Source: JBLZUR01 sp048565625 | Lineage (GTDB): Bacteria > Pseudomonadota > Alphaproteobacteria > Sphingomonadales > Sphingomonadaceae | DNA length: 64,000 nt | Reading direction: 5' to 3' | NCBI RefSeq assembly: GCF_048565625.1 | Contig: NZ_JBLZUR010000002.1 | Location: 2,728,001-2,792,000, forward strand | Shown: positions 17,381 to 24,057 of the stretch, piece after piece | Layout of the letters: every line of letters starts with the position of its first letter | Position numbering within the stretch: position 1 is the first letter of the stretch | Program-made: the position numbers and the translations under genes | The notes under the pieces: model-generated | What the model was told of the DNA's origin: nothing | Database searches by the model: none | What the model saw: only the letters and a program-made list of their open reading frames with translations

Positions 17381-18834
17381 AGCAATTGGCCGATCGCCGC
17401 CGGCTGCGGCTCCTCGCTGGCGGTCGTCCAGCCGAGGGCGGGGATGGTGAAGGAGCGGCGGCCGCGCATGTCCTTGCGGACGGCGATGACGCCGCGCGCC
17501 TCAATGAACTCCAGCAGGCGGCGGATGCGGCCCAGCGACGTGGTGTTGTAGAGGCGGGCGATCTCGTCGTCCGAGGGTGCCGCCCCTCCCTTCCGCGCGC
17601 GGCTGGCGATCAGCAGGAAGACCTCCAGCATGTCCTCCGGCAGGTCCTCCGCGAGGTTGAGCGCGCGCGCCCAGGCATCGTCGATGTCGCCCTCCGACAG
17701 CAGCCCGATCCGCGCGAGGGCGAGGCGACGGGCGAAGGCGGCGATGTCCATCTCGACATGCGCCATGCCGTTCATGCGCATACGGACGCGGAAGTCCTGG
17801 TAGATCGCCGCCGTTTCACGCGATGACGGCCCCTCCTCCGCGACGATCGCGCGGAGCACCGCGACGATCACCGGCTCGCTTTCCGCCGTCGTCTCTGGAG
17901 TGGGTGTCTCCTGCACGGTCTCGGGTACCAGCGCGTCGACATCCATGCGCGACGGCCGCTCGGGCACGGCGCGCGGCGGCGGGGGCGGCGCGTCGAAGAG
18001 GTCGCCCATCAGCGATGCGGAGCTCTCGGGCAGCGGCATCAGCGCGGGCGCGGCGGCACGGCTGCCGGTCTCGACCGTGCCGATACGGACCAGCTTCGGC
18101 CGGCGGCTGATCGCGGGGCCGAGCGCCAGGAACTCGCCGCGTTCGAGGTCGCGGATCTGCTCGGCCTGTCGCCGCTCCATGCCGAGCAGGTCGGCGGCGC
18201 GGGCCATGTCGATGTCGAGGAAGGTGCGCCCCATCAGGAAGTTCGACGCCTCGGCCGCGACATTCTTGGCAAGCTTGGCCAGCCGCTGGGTGGCGATGAC
18301 GCCCGCCAGCCCGCGCTTGCGGCCCCGGCACATCAGGTTGGTCATTGCCGCCAAAGCCGCGCGACGGGCGTCCTCCTGCACCTCGCCGGCCGCCGCCGGG
18401 GCGAAGAGCTGCGCCTCGTCCACCACCACCAGGACCGGATACCAGCGTTCGCGCGGGGCATCGAACAAGCCGCTCAGGAAGACGGCGGCGGTGCGCAGCT
18501 GGGCATCGACGTCCAGCCCTTCGAGGTTGAGGACGACGGACGCGCGGCGTTCGCGCACGCGCTGGGCGATCGCCGTCACCTCCGCCTCGCTATAGTCCGC
18601 CGCCTCGACCACGGCATGGCCGAAGCGTTCGGAGAGCGACACGAAGTCGCCCTCCGGATCGATCACCACCTGCTGCACCCACGGCGCGCTCTGTTCGAGC
18701 AGCCGACGAAGGAGGTGCGACTTGCCGGAGCCGGAATTGCCCTGGACGAGCAAGCGCGTCGCCAGCAGCTCCTCCAGATCCAGCGAGACGGCAGTCCCGC
18801 CGGATTCGGCCCCCATGTCGATGTCGACGCTCAT
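17377..18834 (-). CDS. HerA-type ATP-binding protein (DUF87)
   Basis: A 485-residue ATPase of the HerA/FtsK superfamily, starting at the ATG ending at 18834 (MSVDIDMGAESG). Walker A is GNSGSGKSH (residues 32-40). Walker B is PVLVVVDEAQLF (~135-146), followed by MTNLMCRGRKRGLAGVIATQRLAKL, the sensor-like region. The C-terminal third is winged-helix-like (IARLYNTTSLGRIRRLLEFIEARGVI). No NurA partner lies nearby. It overlaps the sulfurtransferase by four bases. HerA proteins pump DNA, but the task of this type is not established. Confidence 0.88.
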   Translation of the reverse strand: MSVDIDMGAESGGTAVSLDLEELLATRLLVQGNSGSGKSHLLRRLLEQSAPWVQQVVIDPEGDFVSLSERFGHAVVEAADYSEAEVTAIAQRVRERRASVVLNLEGLDVDAQLRTAAVFLSGLFDAPRERWYPVLVVVDEAQLFAPAAAGEVQEDARRAALAAMTNLMCRGRKRGLAGVIATQRLAKLAKNVAAEASNFLMGRTFLDIDMARAADLLGMERRQAEQIRDLERGEFLALGPAISRRPKLVRIGTVETGSRAAAPALMPLPESSASLMGDLFDAPPPPPRAVPERPSRMDVDALVPETVQETPTPETTAESEPVIVAVLRAIVAEEGPSSRETAAIYQDFRVRMRMNGMAHVEMDIAAFARRLALARIGLLSEGDIDDAWARALNLAEDLPEDMLEVFLLIASRARKGGAAPSDDEIARLYNTTSLGRIRRLLEFIEARGVIAVRKDMRGRRSFTIPALGWTTASEEPQPAAIGQLL

Positions 18835-18880
18835 CGCGCCTAGTGGGGACAGGGGGCGGCGGGCCGCAACCCCAAAAAGG

Positions 18881-19270
18881 TCAGTGCAGGGTAGCGAGCG
18901 CCTCACGGCAGTCATCGGCACATTCGCGGCACATCGTCGCGCAGAGGCGGCAATGCTCGTGATCGTGCTTGTCGCATTCGACCGCGCAGATGTGGCAGGC
19001 GTCCATGCAGGCGCTGAGGATCGCGCGGACCATCGCGTCGTCATCGGCCGTCTGGCGCGTCGCGACCTTGGCGGCGGCGGTGCAGACGTCGGCGCAGTCG
19101 AGGCAGGTCCGGATGCACTGACGCATGTCCATCGCCTCGGCCGAGCAGGCGTCCGCGCAGGAGGTGGCGAACAAGGCGCAGTACATCGCGTGCTTGGCGG
19201 CGAGCGCCATCGGCTCATTGGCATGGCCCTTCGCATCCGGGTGCAGCGCGATCATCTTGCGAACCGACAT
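18881..19270 (-). CDS. Four-helix-bundle copper-binding protein (Csp / DUF326)
   Basis: A 129-residue protein with many spaced cysteines in CxxxC and CxxC patterns: CALFATSCADAC, CIRTCLDCADVC, CMDACHICAVEC and CRLCATMCRECADDC. This is the pattern of copper-storage Csp proteins, in which Cys lines the core of a four-helix bundle and holds many Cu(I) ions. No Tat or Sec signal is evident, so this is probably the cytosolic type. The ATG at 19270 has a good AGGGAGG upstream. Confidence 0.88.
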   Translation of the reverse strand: MSVRKMIALHPDAKGHANEPMALAAKHAMYCALFATSCADACSAEAMDMRQCIRTCLDCADVCTAAAKVATRQTADDDAMVRAILSACMDACHICAVECDKHDHEHCRLCATMCRECADDCREALATLH

Positions 19271-19306
19271 GGCATCCTCCCTCTCTGGTCTTCGTTCTTT
19301 AACCGG

Positions 19307-20059
19307 TCAGGGGCGAGCGCGTTCCAGCTTCAGCTTCGCCGAAACGATATGCCAGCGGCGCTGAGCGGCGGTGGCACCATCCACGTCGTTGACGCGACGG
19401 AGGATGTATTCGCCGGTGAAGTGCTGTCGCGTGCCGTTCGCGAGAGTGGCGTCGATGGTGACCGGCACCGGCTGATAGACGGAGCCCGCGCCTGCATCGC
19501 CGGGCGAGAGCGTGCCGATCGTGACCCGCACGGCAGCAGTCTTGGCGAAGCCCGCCTTAAAGCGGTCGAACGTCTGGCCGGGCTGGCCGTTCTCGCCCCA
19601 TTGCAGCCAGGCGGTGTCGTAGTCGCGGGCGTTCAGCGCGGAATAGTAGCGGCGAACCACGTCGGCGGCGGCCTCCGCGCTCTTCGGGGCGGGCGTGCAG
19701 CCGGGCATGGGATCACCCTCTCCGTCGAACAGCGTGCAGCTTCGCGCGATCTCGCCCTCGATCATCGCGCAGCTGTTCGCGGCGTTGCAGGGCGGGTGGG
19801 TGGCGGGCGAGACGTTGCGGCACAGCTTGACGCGCGCGTCGGCGGCAGTCGCGCCGATCTCGGCCTTGCAGGAGAGGGGCTCGGCCGTTCGGGCGACGGG
19901 GACAGGCCCGGGTGCCGCGTCGACAGTTGCGTTGATCGGGGCTGCCGCCGTGCTTGCGGCCTGTTCACTGGCGACAGGCTCCGGCGCGCGCTGGCAAGCC
20001 GCCGTGCTACACAAGGCCAGCGCCACCATCGCTCGTCCGACCGTCCTCGCAAGCTGCAT
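19307..20059 (-). CDS. Putative exported lipoprotein, unknown function
   Basis: A 250-residue protein with an N-terminal signal (VGRAMVALALCSTAACQR). The Cys at the end makes a loose lipobox, with Thr rather than Leu at -3. A disordered Ala/Pro linker is followed by a small Cys-bearing module and, from about residue 130, an NTF2/SnoaL-like region (VVRRYYSALNARDYDTAWLQW). It ends close to the copper-binding gene and is divergent from the ClpP-like gene. I know no function for it. Confidence 0.75.
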   Translation of the reverse strand: MQLARTVGRAMVALALCSTAACQRAPEPVASEQAASTAAAPINATVDAAPGPVPVARTAEPLSCKAEIGATAADARVKLCRNVSPATHPPCNAANSCAMIEGEIARSCTLFDGEGDPMPGCTPAPKSAEAAADVVRRYYSALNARDYDTAWLQWGENGQPGQTFDRFKAGFAKTAAVRVTIGTLSPGDAGAGSVYQPVPVTIDATLANGTRQHFTGEYILRRVNDVDGATAAQRRWHIVSAKLKLERARP

Positions 20060-20114
20060 CCGCCTCTCCCGCTTACGCCATCAACACTCCGCTCGGCGGA
20101 ACGGTGCGTGCGGC

Positions 20115-20139
20115 GGAACCATCGCCTATTCCACCGGTT
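20115..20139 (+). promoter_or_regulatory. EcfG-type general-stress promoter upstream of the ClpP-like gene
   Basis: GGAAC (20115-20119), a 17-base spacer, then GTT (20137-20139), ending 28 bases before the ATG. This fits the alphaproteobacterial EcfG consensus GGAAC-N16/17-cGTT except for G instead of C before GTT. Confidence 0.45.
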
Positions 20140-20167
20140 TGCGGGGCCGAACGAGATTGGGAAGACG

Positions 20168-20737
20168 ATGACCACAGGCATTCTGACGCCACAGGACTTC
20201 CGCGCGCCGGCCATCCTGCTTTCGGGCACGGTCGACTATGCGATGTACAACAACTTCCGCGCGCAGCTCGACAATGCGCCGCAGCAGGGGCTGGTGATCG
20301 TCGAGCTGTCCACGCTGGGCGGCGATCCGGAGGTCGCGCGGATGATGGGCGAGGACATCCGCTTCCATTCGGACATGACGCCGGAGCGGCGCTTCGTCTT
20401 CCTGGGCAAGGCGGCGATCTATTCGGCCGGCACAACCTTCATGAGCTTCTTCCACCGCTCGAACCGCTATCTGACGCGCGGTGCGCGGCTGATGATCCAC
20501 GAGCGGAAGCTGACCAAGACGCTCAACATCGAAGGGCCGCTGACGACCTGCATCGCGAATGTGAAGGCGACGCTGCACGAGATCGAAAGCTCGATCGTCA
20601 TCCAGAACGAGGGGTTCGAGAACCTGATCCGCGATTCGAGAGTGACGATGGACGAGGTGCTGCAGAAGGCACCGTCCAACTGGTACATCGAGGCGCAGGA
20701 AGCCAAGGCGCTGGGGCTGATCGAGGAAGTGCTCTAG
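20168..20737 (+). CDS. ClpP-like serine protease family protein
   Basis: 189 residues, in the ClpP/SppA (crotonase-like) fold family but divergent from house-keeping ClpP. The candidate catalytic Ser lies in AAIYSAGTTFM and the His in RLMIHERKL. The ClpP Asp position near the C-terminus (before EAKALGLIEEV) aligns with Asn in PSNWYIEA. There is no signal peptide, so it appears cytosolic. The start is the ATG at 20168; the frame is open far upstream but antisense to other genes. An EcfG-like promoter precedes it, suggesting stress expression. It could be a non-degradative or partner-dependent paralogue. Confidence 0.85.
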   Translation: MTTGILTPQDFRAPAILLSGTVDYAMYNNFRAQLDNAPQQGLVIVELSTLGGDPEVARMMGEDIRFHSDMTPERRFVFLGKAAIYSAGTTFMSFFHRSNRYLTRGARLMIHERKLTKTLNIEGPLTTCIANVKATLHEIESSIVIQNEGFENLIRDSRVTMDEVLQKAPSNWYIEAQEAKALGLIEEVL

Positions 20738-21012
20738 CGCTTTTCCCGTTCGCAGCGAATGAGGCGGAAGGCGACGGTGAAGGCCGCACCGACCGTGAGC
20801 ATGCCGAAGATCTCGACCGCTCCGTATGCGCCGAGCAGGGCGATCGAACCTGCCGCACAGAGTGCGAGGGATGCCCAGCCGGCGATCGTGATCGTCCGGC
20901 TGTGATCTGGGGCAAGGCGGCGATCGAGGAGGTCGTGCTGGTAGCGGCTATTGCCTGCACAGAGGCAATAGAAGCCGGCTGCGGCGAGCACGAGGAGCAG
21001 GAGGTGGATCAT
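20734..21012 (-). CDS. DUF3325 small membrane protein
   Basis: A 92-residue protein with three hydrophobic segments (MIHLLLLVLAAAGFYCLC, IAGWASLALCAAGSIALLG, FGMLTVGAAFTVAF). It matches the DUF3325 pattern, a protein usually encoded with PepSY and DUF3649 proteins of iron uptake. Its ATG overlaps the PepSY stop (ATGA). Its 3' end overlaps the converging ClpP-like gene by four bases. Confidence 0.85.
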   Translation of the reverse strand: MIHLLLLVLAAAGFYCLCAGNSRYQHDLLDRRLAPDHSRTITIAGWASLALCAAGSIALLGAYGAVEIFGMLTVGAAFTVAFRLIRCEREKR

Positions 21013-22550
21013 GCCGCCACCGCCTCTCGCCGGCGCACGCGCGCCGGGGTCGCGGCCAGGCGATGCCTGCCTGCCTTCCGCGCGGCATAGGCGAAGACCG
21101 CAGCAAGCGCGAACATCGTCAGCTCGAAACCGACGAACACACCGTCGCCTTCGCTGAGGCTTTGCGGGAGAGTGCGTCCTGTTTCGATCCAGCTGACCAG
21201 CGGGACGAGTGCGAACAGGGCGGCGGCAAGGGTCAGAAGCTCGGTCCAGCCGCGCCTTGCGGGACGCGCAAAGGCCCAGAGCGCCGCGACGCCCCAGGCG
21301 ATGAACAGGCTGTTGACCTCCCAACGCCCGCGCCCGGCTTGCTCCGCCGGGATCAGGCGGTTGGCGAGGAAGTAGACGGCGACGCTCGCGGGGAAGCCGG
21401 CGATGGTGGCGACGTTGAGCTTCTCGACCAGCCGGAAGCCGAAATGCGGGTGAGCCGGATCGGGGAGCTTGGCACGCCGCTTCACCGTCCAGAGGATGAG
21501 GCCCGTCGCGGTCATGGCGCAGCCGCCCAGCCCCGAGATGAAGTAGAGCCAACGCAGAACCGGCTGAGCGAAACGCGCGGTGTGGAGGCCGAGCATCACG
21601 CTCTCCGTCTGGGCGGCCGCCTGACGCGGTGCCTCGCGGGCGATCTCGCGGCCGGTCACGCCGTCGAAGGTGATGCTGGTCGCGCGGGCCGACAGGCGAT
21701 CCTCCGCGCTACCGCGCAGGATAACCTGCGCCGTCTTGTCACCCGCGTTCAGGATACGCGCGGAGCCGATTTCCTGACCCAGCGTGCTTTCCGCCGCCGC
21801 CGCCATCGGCGCGATCGGTGCGAGCGGTCGCGCCTCGCCGCTCTTCTCCGGCGGGGAGGGATAGGGGTAGACGGCGTCGTAGAACTTCTGCGGATCGGCG
21901 TAATTCGCGACCATGCCCCAGGGCATGTACATGGTCGCCATGGTCATGAGGCCGGTATAGGTGATCATGATGTGGAACGGGAGGACGAGCACGCCGGTCA
22001 CATTATGCGCGTCGAGCCAGCTGCGCTGTCCCTTCCTCAGCCGCATCATGAAGAAGTCGGCGAAGATTTTCTTGTGAGTGATCACGCCGCTCAGGATCGC
22101 GACCAGCATCAGCATGGCGGCGATACCGACCGTCCAGCGGCCCCAGAGCCAGCTGACGCCATAAAGCTCGAAATGGAAGCGATAGAGGAACTCGCCGCCC
22201 CGCGTCTCCCGCGCGGTGATCCTGTTGCCGCCAGGGTCGAGTTGCGCCTGTTCGAAGCCGCCGTCCGCGTTCGACCAGAACAGCTCGATCGCGGCACCAC
22301 GATTCCCCGGCAACGTGATCGTCCAATCGGCCGTGTCCTTCGCCTCGCGCGCGAGCCAGCGGGCGGCGTTCTCGATCATCTGCGGGCGGGAAGCGGCGGA
22401 AGCGGCGACCTCAGGCTGCATCCAGCGGGTGATCTCCTGCCGGAAGACGGCGCTGGTTCCGGTCACGAAGATCACGAAGAGCAGCCAGCCGAACAGCAGC
22501 CCCGCCCAGGTGTGGAGACAGGCCATCGACTGGCGAAGGCTCTCCTTCAC
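21009..22550 (-). CDS. PepSY-associated transmembrane protein (siderophore-uptake type)
   Basis: A 513-residue inner-membrane protein of the PepSY-TM family. The first membrane helix follows MACLHTWAGLLFGWLLF. A large periplasmic loop comes next, then helices at ~130 (GRWTVGIAAMLMLVAILSGVI), ~185, ~335-360 and three near the C-terminus. Conserved His lies in ACLHTWAG, ITHKKIF and LGLHTARF. Relatives act as ferric-siderophore reductases or uptake helpers. The start is a GTG overlapping the DUF3649 stop (GTGA). A Fur-like box precedes the operon. Confidence 0.9.
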   Translation of the reverse strand: MKESLRQSMACLHTWAGLLFGWLLFVIFVTGTSAVFRQEITRWMQPEVAASAASRPQMIENAARWLAREAKDTADWTITLPGNRGAAIELFWSNADGGFEQAQLDPGGNRITARETRGGEFLYRFHFELYGVSWLWGRWTVGIAAMLMLVAILSGVITHKKIFADFFMMRLRKGQRSWLDAHNVTGVLVLPFHIMITYTGLMTMATMYMPWGMVANYADPQKFYDAVYPYPSPPEKSGEARPLAPIAPMAAAAESTLGQEIGSARILNAGDKTAQVILRGSAEDRLSARATSITFDGVTGREIAREAPRQAAAQTESVMLGLHTARFAQPVLRWLYFISGLGGCAMTATGLILWTVKRRAKLPDPAHPHFGFRLVEKLNVATIAGFPASVAVYFLANRLIPAEQAGRGRWEVNSLFIAWGVAALWAFARPARRGWTELLTLAAALFALVPLVSWIETGRTLPQSLSEGDGVFVGFELTMFALAAVFAYAARKAGRHRLAATPARVRRREAVAA

Positions 22551-22879
22551 AGGCGCCCTCCAGCCGCGATCAGCGCCCAGCTGGCGAGGCCCGCCACAAT
22601 TCCCAGCCCGCCGATCAGCGCCCAGGCCTTGAGCGGATGGCGGACGGCGAATGCGGTCATGGCGAGGAACGCGAAGATCGTAAACGAGAGGAACGTCGCG
22701 GCGATGGAAGCCCCCGCCGTCGTACCCGGCAGGATACGCGCGAGCAGAATGACGGTGGCGGCGGTCGCGGCGTAGTTGAGCGGAACGGCGGCCAGGACAC
22801 GGAACAGCACGCCCGCCCGATCCCGCGCCCGGCTGGCGCGAACCGTCGGGCCGAAGCTGCCTCTGCGCACCACGTCCAT
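22547..22879 (-). CDS. DUF3649 small membrane protein
   Basis: First gene of the DUF3649-PepSY-DUF3325 operon. From the ATG ending at 22879 (MDVVRRGSFG) it has 110 residues with three to four hydrophobic segments (NYAATAATVILLARIL, IAATFLSFTIFAFLAMTAFAV, LIGGLGIVAGLASWALIA). A TTG-initiated longer form would begin inside the Fur-like box and is less likely. The family accompanies iron-siderophore genes; its molecular role is unknown. Confidence 0.82.
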   Translation of the reverse strand: MDVVRRGSFGPTVRASRARDRAGVLFRVLAAVPLNYAATAATVILLARILPGTTAGASIAATFLSFTIFAFLAMTAFAVRHPLKAWALIGGLGIVAGLASWALIAAGGRL

Positions 22880-22930
22880 CGTCCCGCAAACCCCTGCCCG
22901 GCCGAATGCCATGCGGCGCTCAATGACAGT

Positions 22931-22949
22931 AATGCGACTGATTTGCAAT
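22931..22949 (-). promoter_or_regulatory. Fur-box-like palindrome upstream of the DUF3649-PepSY-DUF3325 operon
   Basis: AATGCGACTGATTTGCAAT is an imperfect 9-1-9 palindrome of the form AATGCrA-n-TnTGCAAT, the kind found before iron-regulated genes in alphaproteobacteria. It is about 50 bases upstream of the chosen start of a siderophore-type operon. An EcfG-type site for the divergent small gene lies just beyond it. Confidence 0.5.
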
Positions 22950-22968
22950 TAGGTGGGTTACGGCCTCC

Positions 22969-22993
22969 GGAACCGACGCGGTGCTTCGCCGTT
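22969..22993 (+). promoter_or_regulatory. EcfG-type general-stress promoter
   Basis: GGAAC (22969-22973), 16 bases, then CGTT (22990-22993). This exactly matches the EcfG consensus GGAAC-N16/17-CGTT. It ends 30 bases before the ATG of the small exported protein at 23024. Confidence 0.65.
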
Positions 22994-23023
22994 TTCGTGG
23001 CGAGCGGGCGATGGGAGAGCGTT

Positions 23024-23203
23024 ATGCGAGTCCTGATCGTTGCTGCCGCGATCCTGAGCGGCGCCGGTGCCGGCACGGTGCTCGGCCAGGCCACCGTCAA
23101 TGGTCTTCCCGAACCCGAGACGCAGAACTGGACTGCCGTCGAAGATGTCAGTGAGTTCCCCGAGCGATCCGGTCCGGCCTACCCGGCCGGACCGGCATGG
23201 TGA
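23024..23203 (+). CDS. Small exported protein
   Basis: A 59-residue protein with a signal peptide-like start (MRVLIVAAAILSGAGAGTVLGQ) and a short polar remainder rich in Pro and Glu. GGGAGAG precedes the ATG. It stands alone behind an excellent EcfG promoter match, so general-stress induction is likely. I do not recognise the family. Confidence 0.65.
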   Translation: MRVLIVAAAILSGAGAGTVLGQATVNGLPEPETQNWTAVEDVSEFPERSGPAYPAGPAW

Positions 23204-23207
23204 TGGC

Positions 23208-23393
23208 TCAGCGCTTGCCGCGCAGAGTGTTCAGAAGCGCAATGCCGAGGACCCCTGCCAGCGCCGCAGAGGCGAAGGGGCGATCCTTGGCGAAGGCCTT
23301 CGCCTTTTCGAGATAAGGAGCCGCGAAGTCCGGAACGGACGCTGCGGGCTTGGCATCTTGGGTGGCGGTCGGATCGGCTGGGGCGTCTGACAT
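23208..23393 (-). CDS. Small protein with ElaB/YqjD-like C-terminal anchor
   Basis: A 61-residue protein. A polar, Ala/Asp-rich N-terminus is followed by AKAFAKDRPFASAALAGVLG and IALLNTLRGKR. This fits the C-terminal membrane segment of ElaB/YqjD-type (DUF883) ribosome-binding proteins, although the upstream helical part is much shorter. A strong AAGGAAG precedes the ATG. It converges on the small exported gene with four bases between the stops. Confidence 0.65.
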   Translation of the reverse strand: MSDAPADPTATQDAKPAASVPDFAAPYLEKAKAFAKDRPFASAALAGVLGIALLNTLRGKR

Positions 23394-23498
23394 GAGGCTT
23401 CCTTTGCGTTGTGATCGGATCGCCGTAACGATCGAACAGCAACGAGGTGCCCGGCATTATTGTCGCGGCGAACGTTCGACTGCCCGCCACGTGAGAAG

Positions 23499-23660
23499 TC
23501 AGGCAGCACGCATCGCCAAAGCGTGGTGGACACGCGACTCGTAACGGAGCGCCTTGCTTAAATGGCGTTCACGCTCGCCGAAGGACGGTGCCGAATATGC
23601 GAGCTCCCGCTCGGCCCGAGCGCGCTCCTCACAATAGAATGCGATGATGGACGTGAGCAT
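23499..23660 (-). CDS. Small hypothetical protein, 53 residues
   Basis: The frame from the ATG ending at 23660 reads MLTSIIAFYCEERARAEREL and goes on through YSAPSFGERERHLSKALRYE to a TGA at 23499. A GAGGTAAG Shine-Dalgarno sits six bases or so upstream. It is charged and probably helical, without a membrane segment. Codon use is GC-rich at third positions, as in its neighbours. Family unknown. Confidence 0.55.
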   Translation of the reverse strand: MLTSIIAFYCEERARAERELAYSAPSFGERERHLSKALRYESRVHHALAMRAA

Positions 23661-24057
23661 CTCTTACCTCTTTGTTCTCTTTCTCAAGCGTGGCGCTGTC
23701 CTGCACCCGCCTCTCCCGGATCGTCAAAGCAACAAATGTAACTTAGTTCCTTGTTCCATACTTAGCGGCTCGTGACTACGGATTCGTCAACGTGTACGCT
23801 TAACGGCGTTGCTAACAGACGGCGGCAAAACTCACGGGATCGCGACGAAATCCACCAAATCCGCGACACCGTCGTTCGACCGCGTAATACTTTTTTACTA
23901 ATAGGCTCGTAGTGACGCGTCGCGGCTCGGGGGAGTCGCAGAAGGACCAGCGTCGTAGCAGCTGGGGGGAACCAGCGGCCGTCAGAGACCCGCCACATGG
24001 CCGTCCGGCCGTGCGGACTTTGCGCGCGCATCTCCCCACCGTGGATTGGAGTGGCAG
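23661..24057. other. Gene-free spacer before the EPS locus
   Basis: About 400 bases without a convincing coding frame and clearly more AT-rich than the surroundings, especially 23740-23920, which includes a run of six T. It should hold the divergent promoters of the 53-residue gene and of the first GH12-RTX gene. A near-match to the EcfG site (GGAAC with CTT at the -10 position) lies upstream of the small gene. No tRNA or repeat was seen. Confidence 0.5.

Noticed and set aside
23661..23780. EcfG promoter before the 53-residue gene
   Set aside because: GGAAC is present, but the correctly spaced -10 triplet is CTT, not GTT. I kept it only as a near-match.
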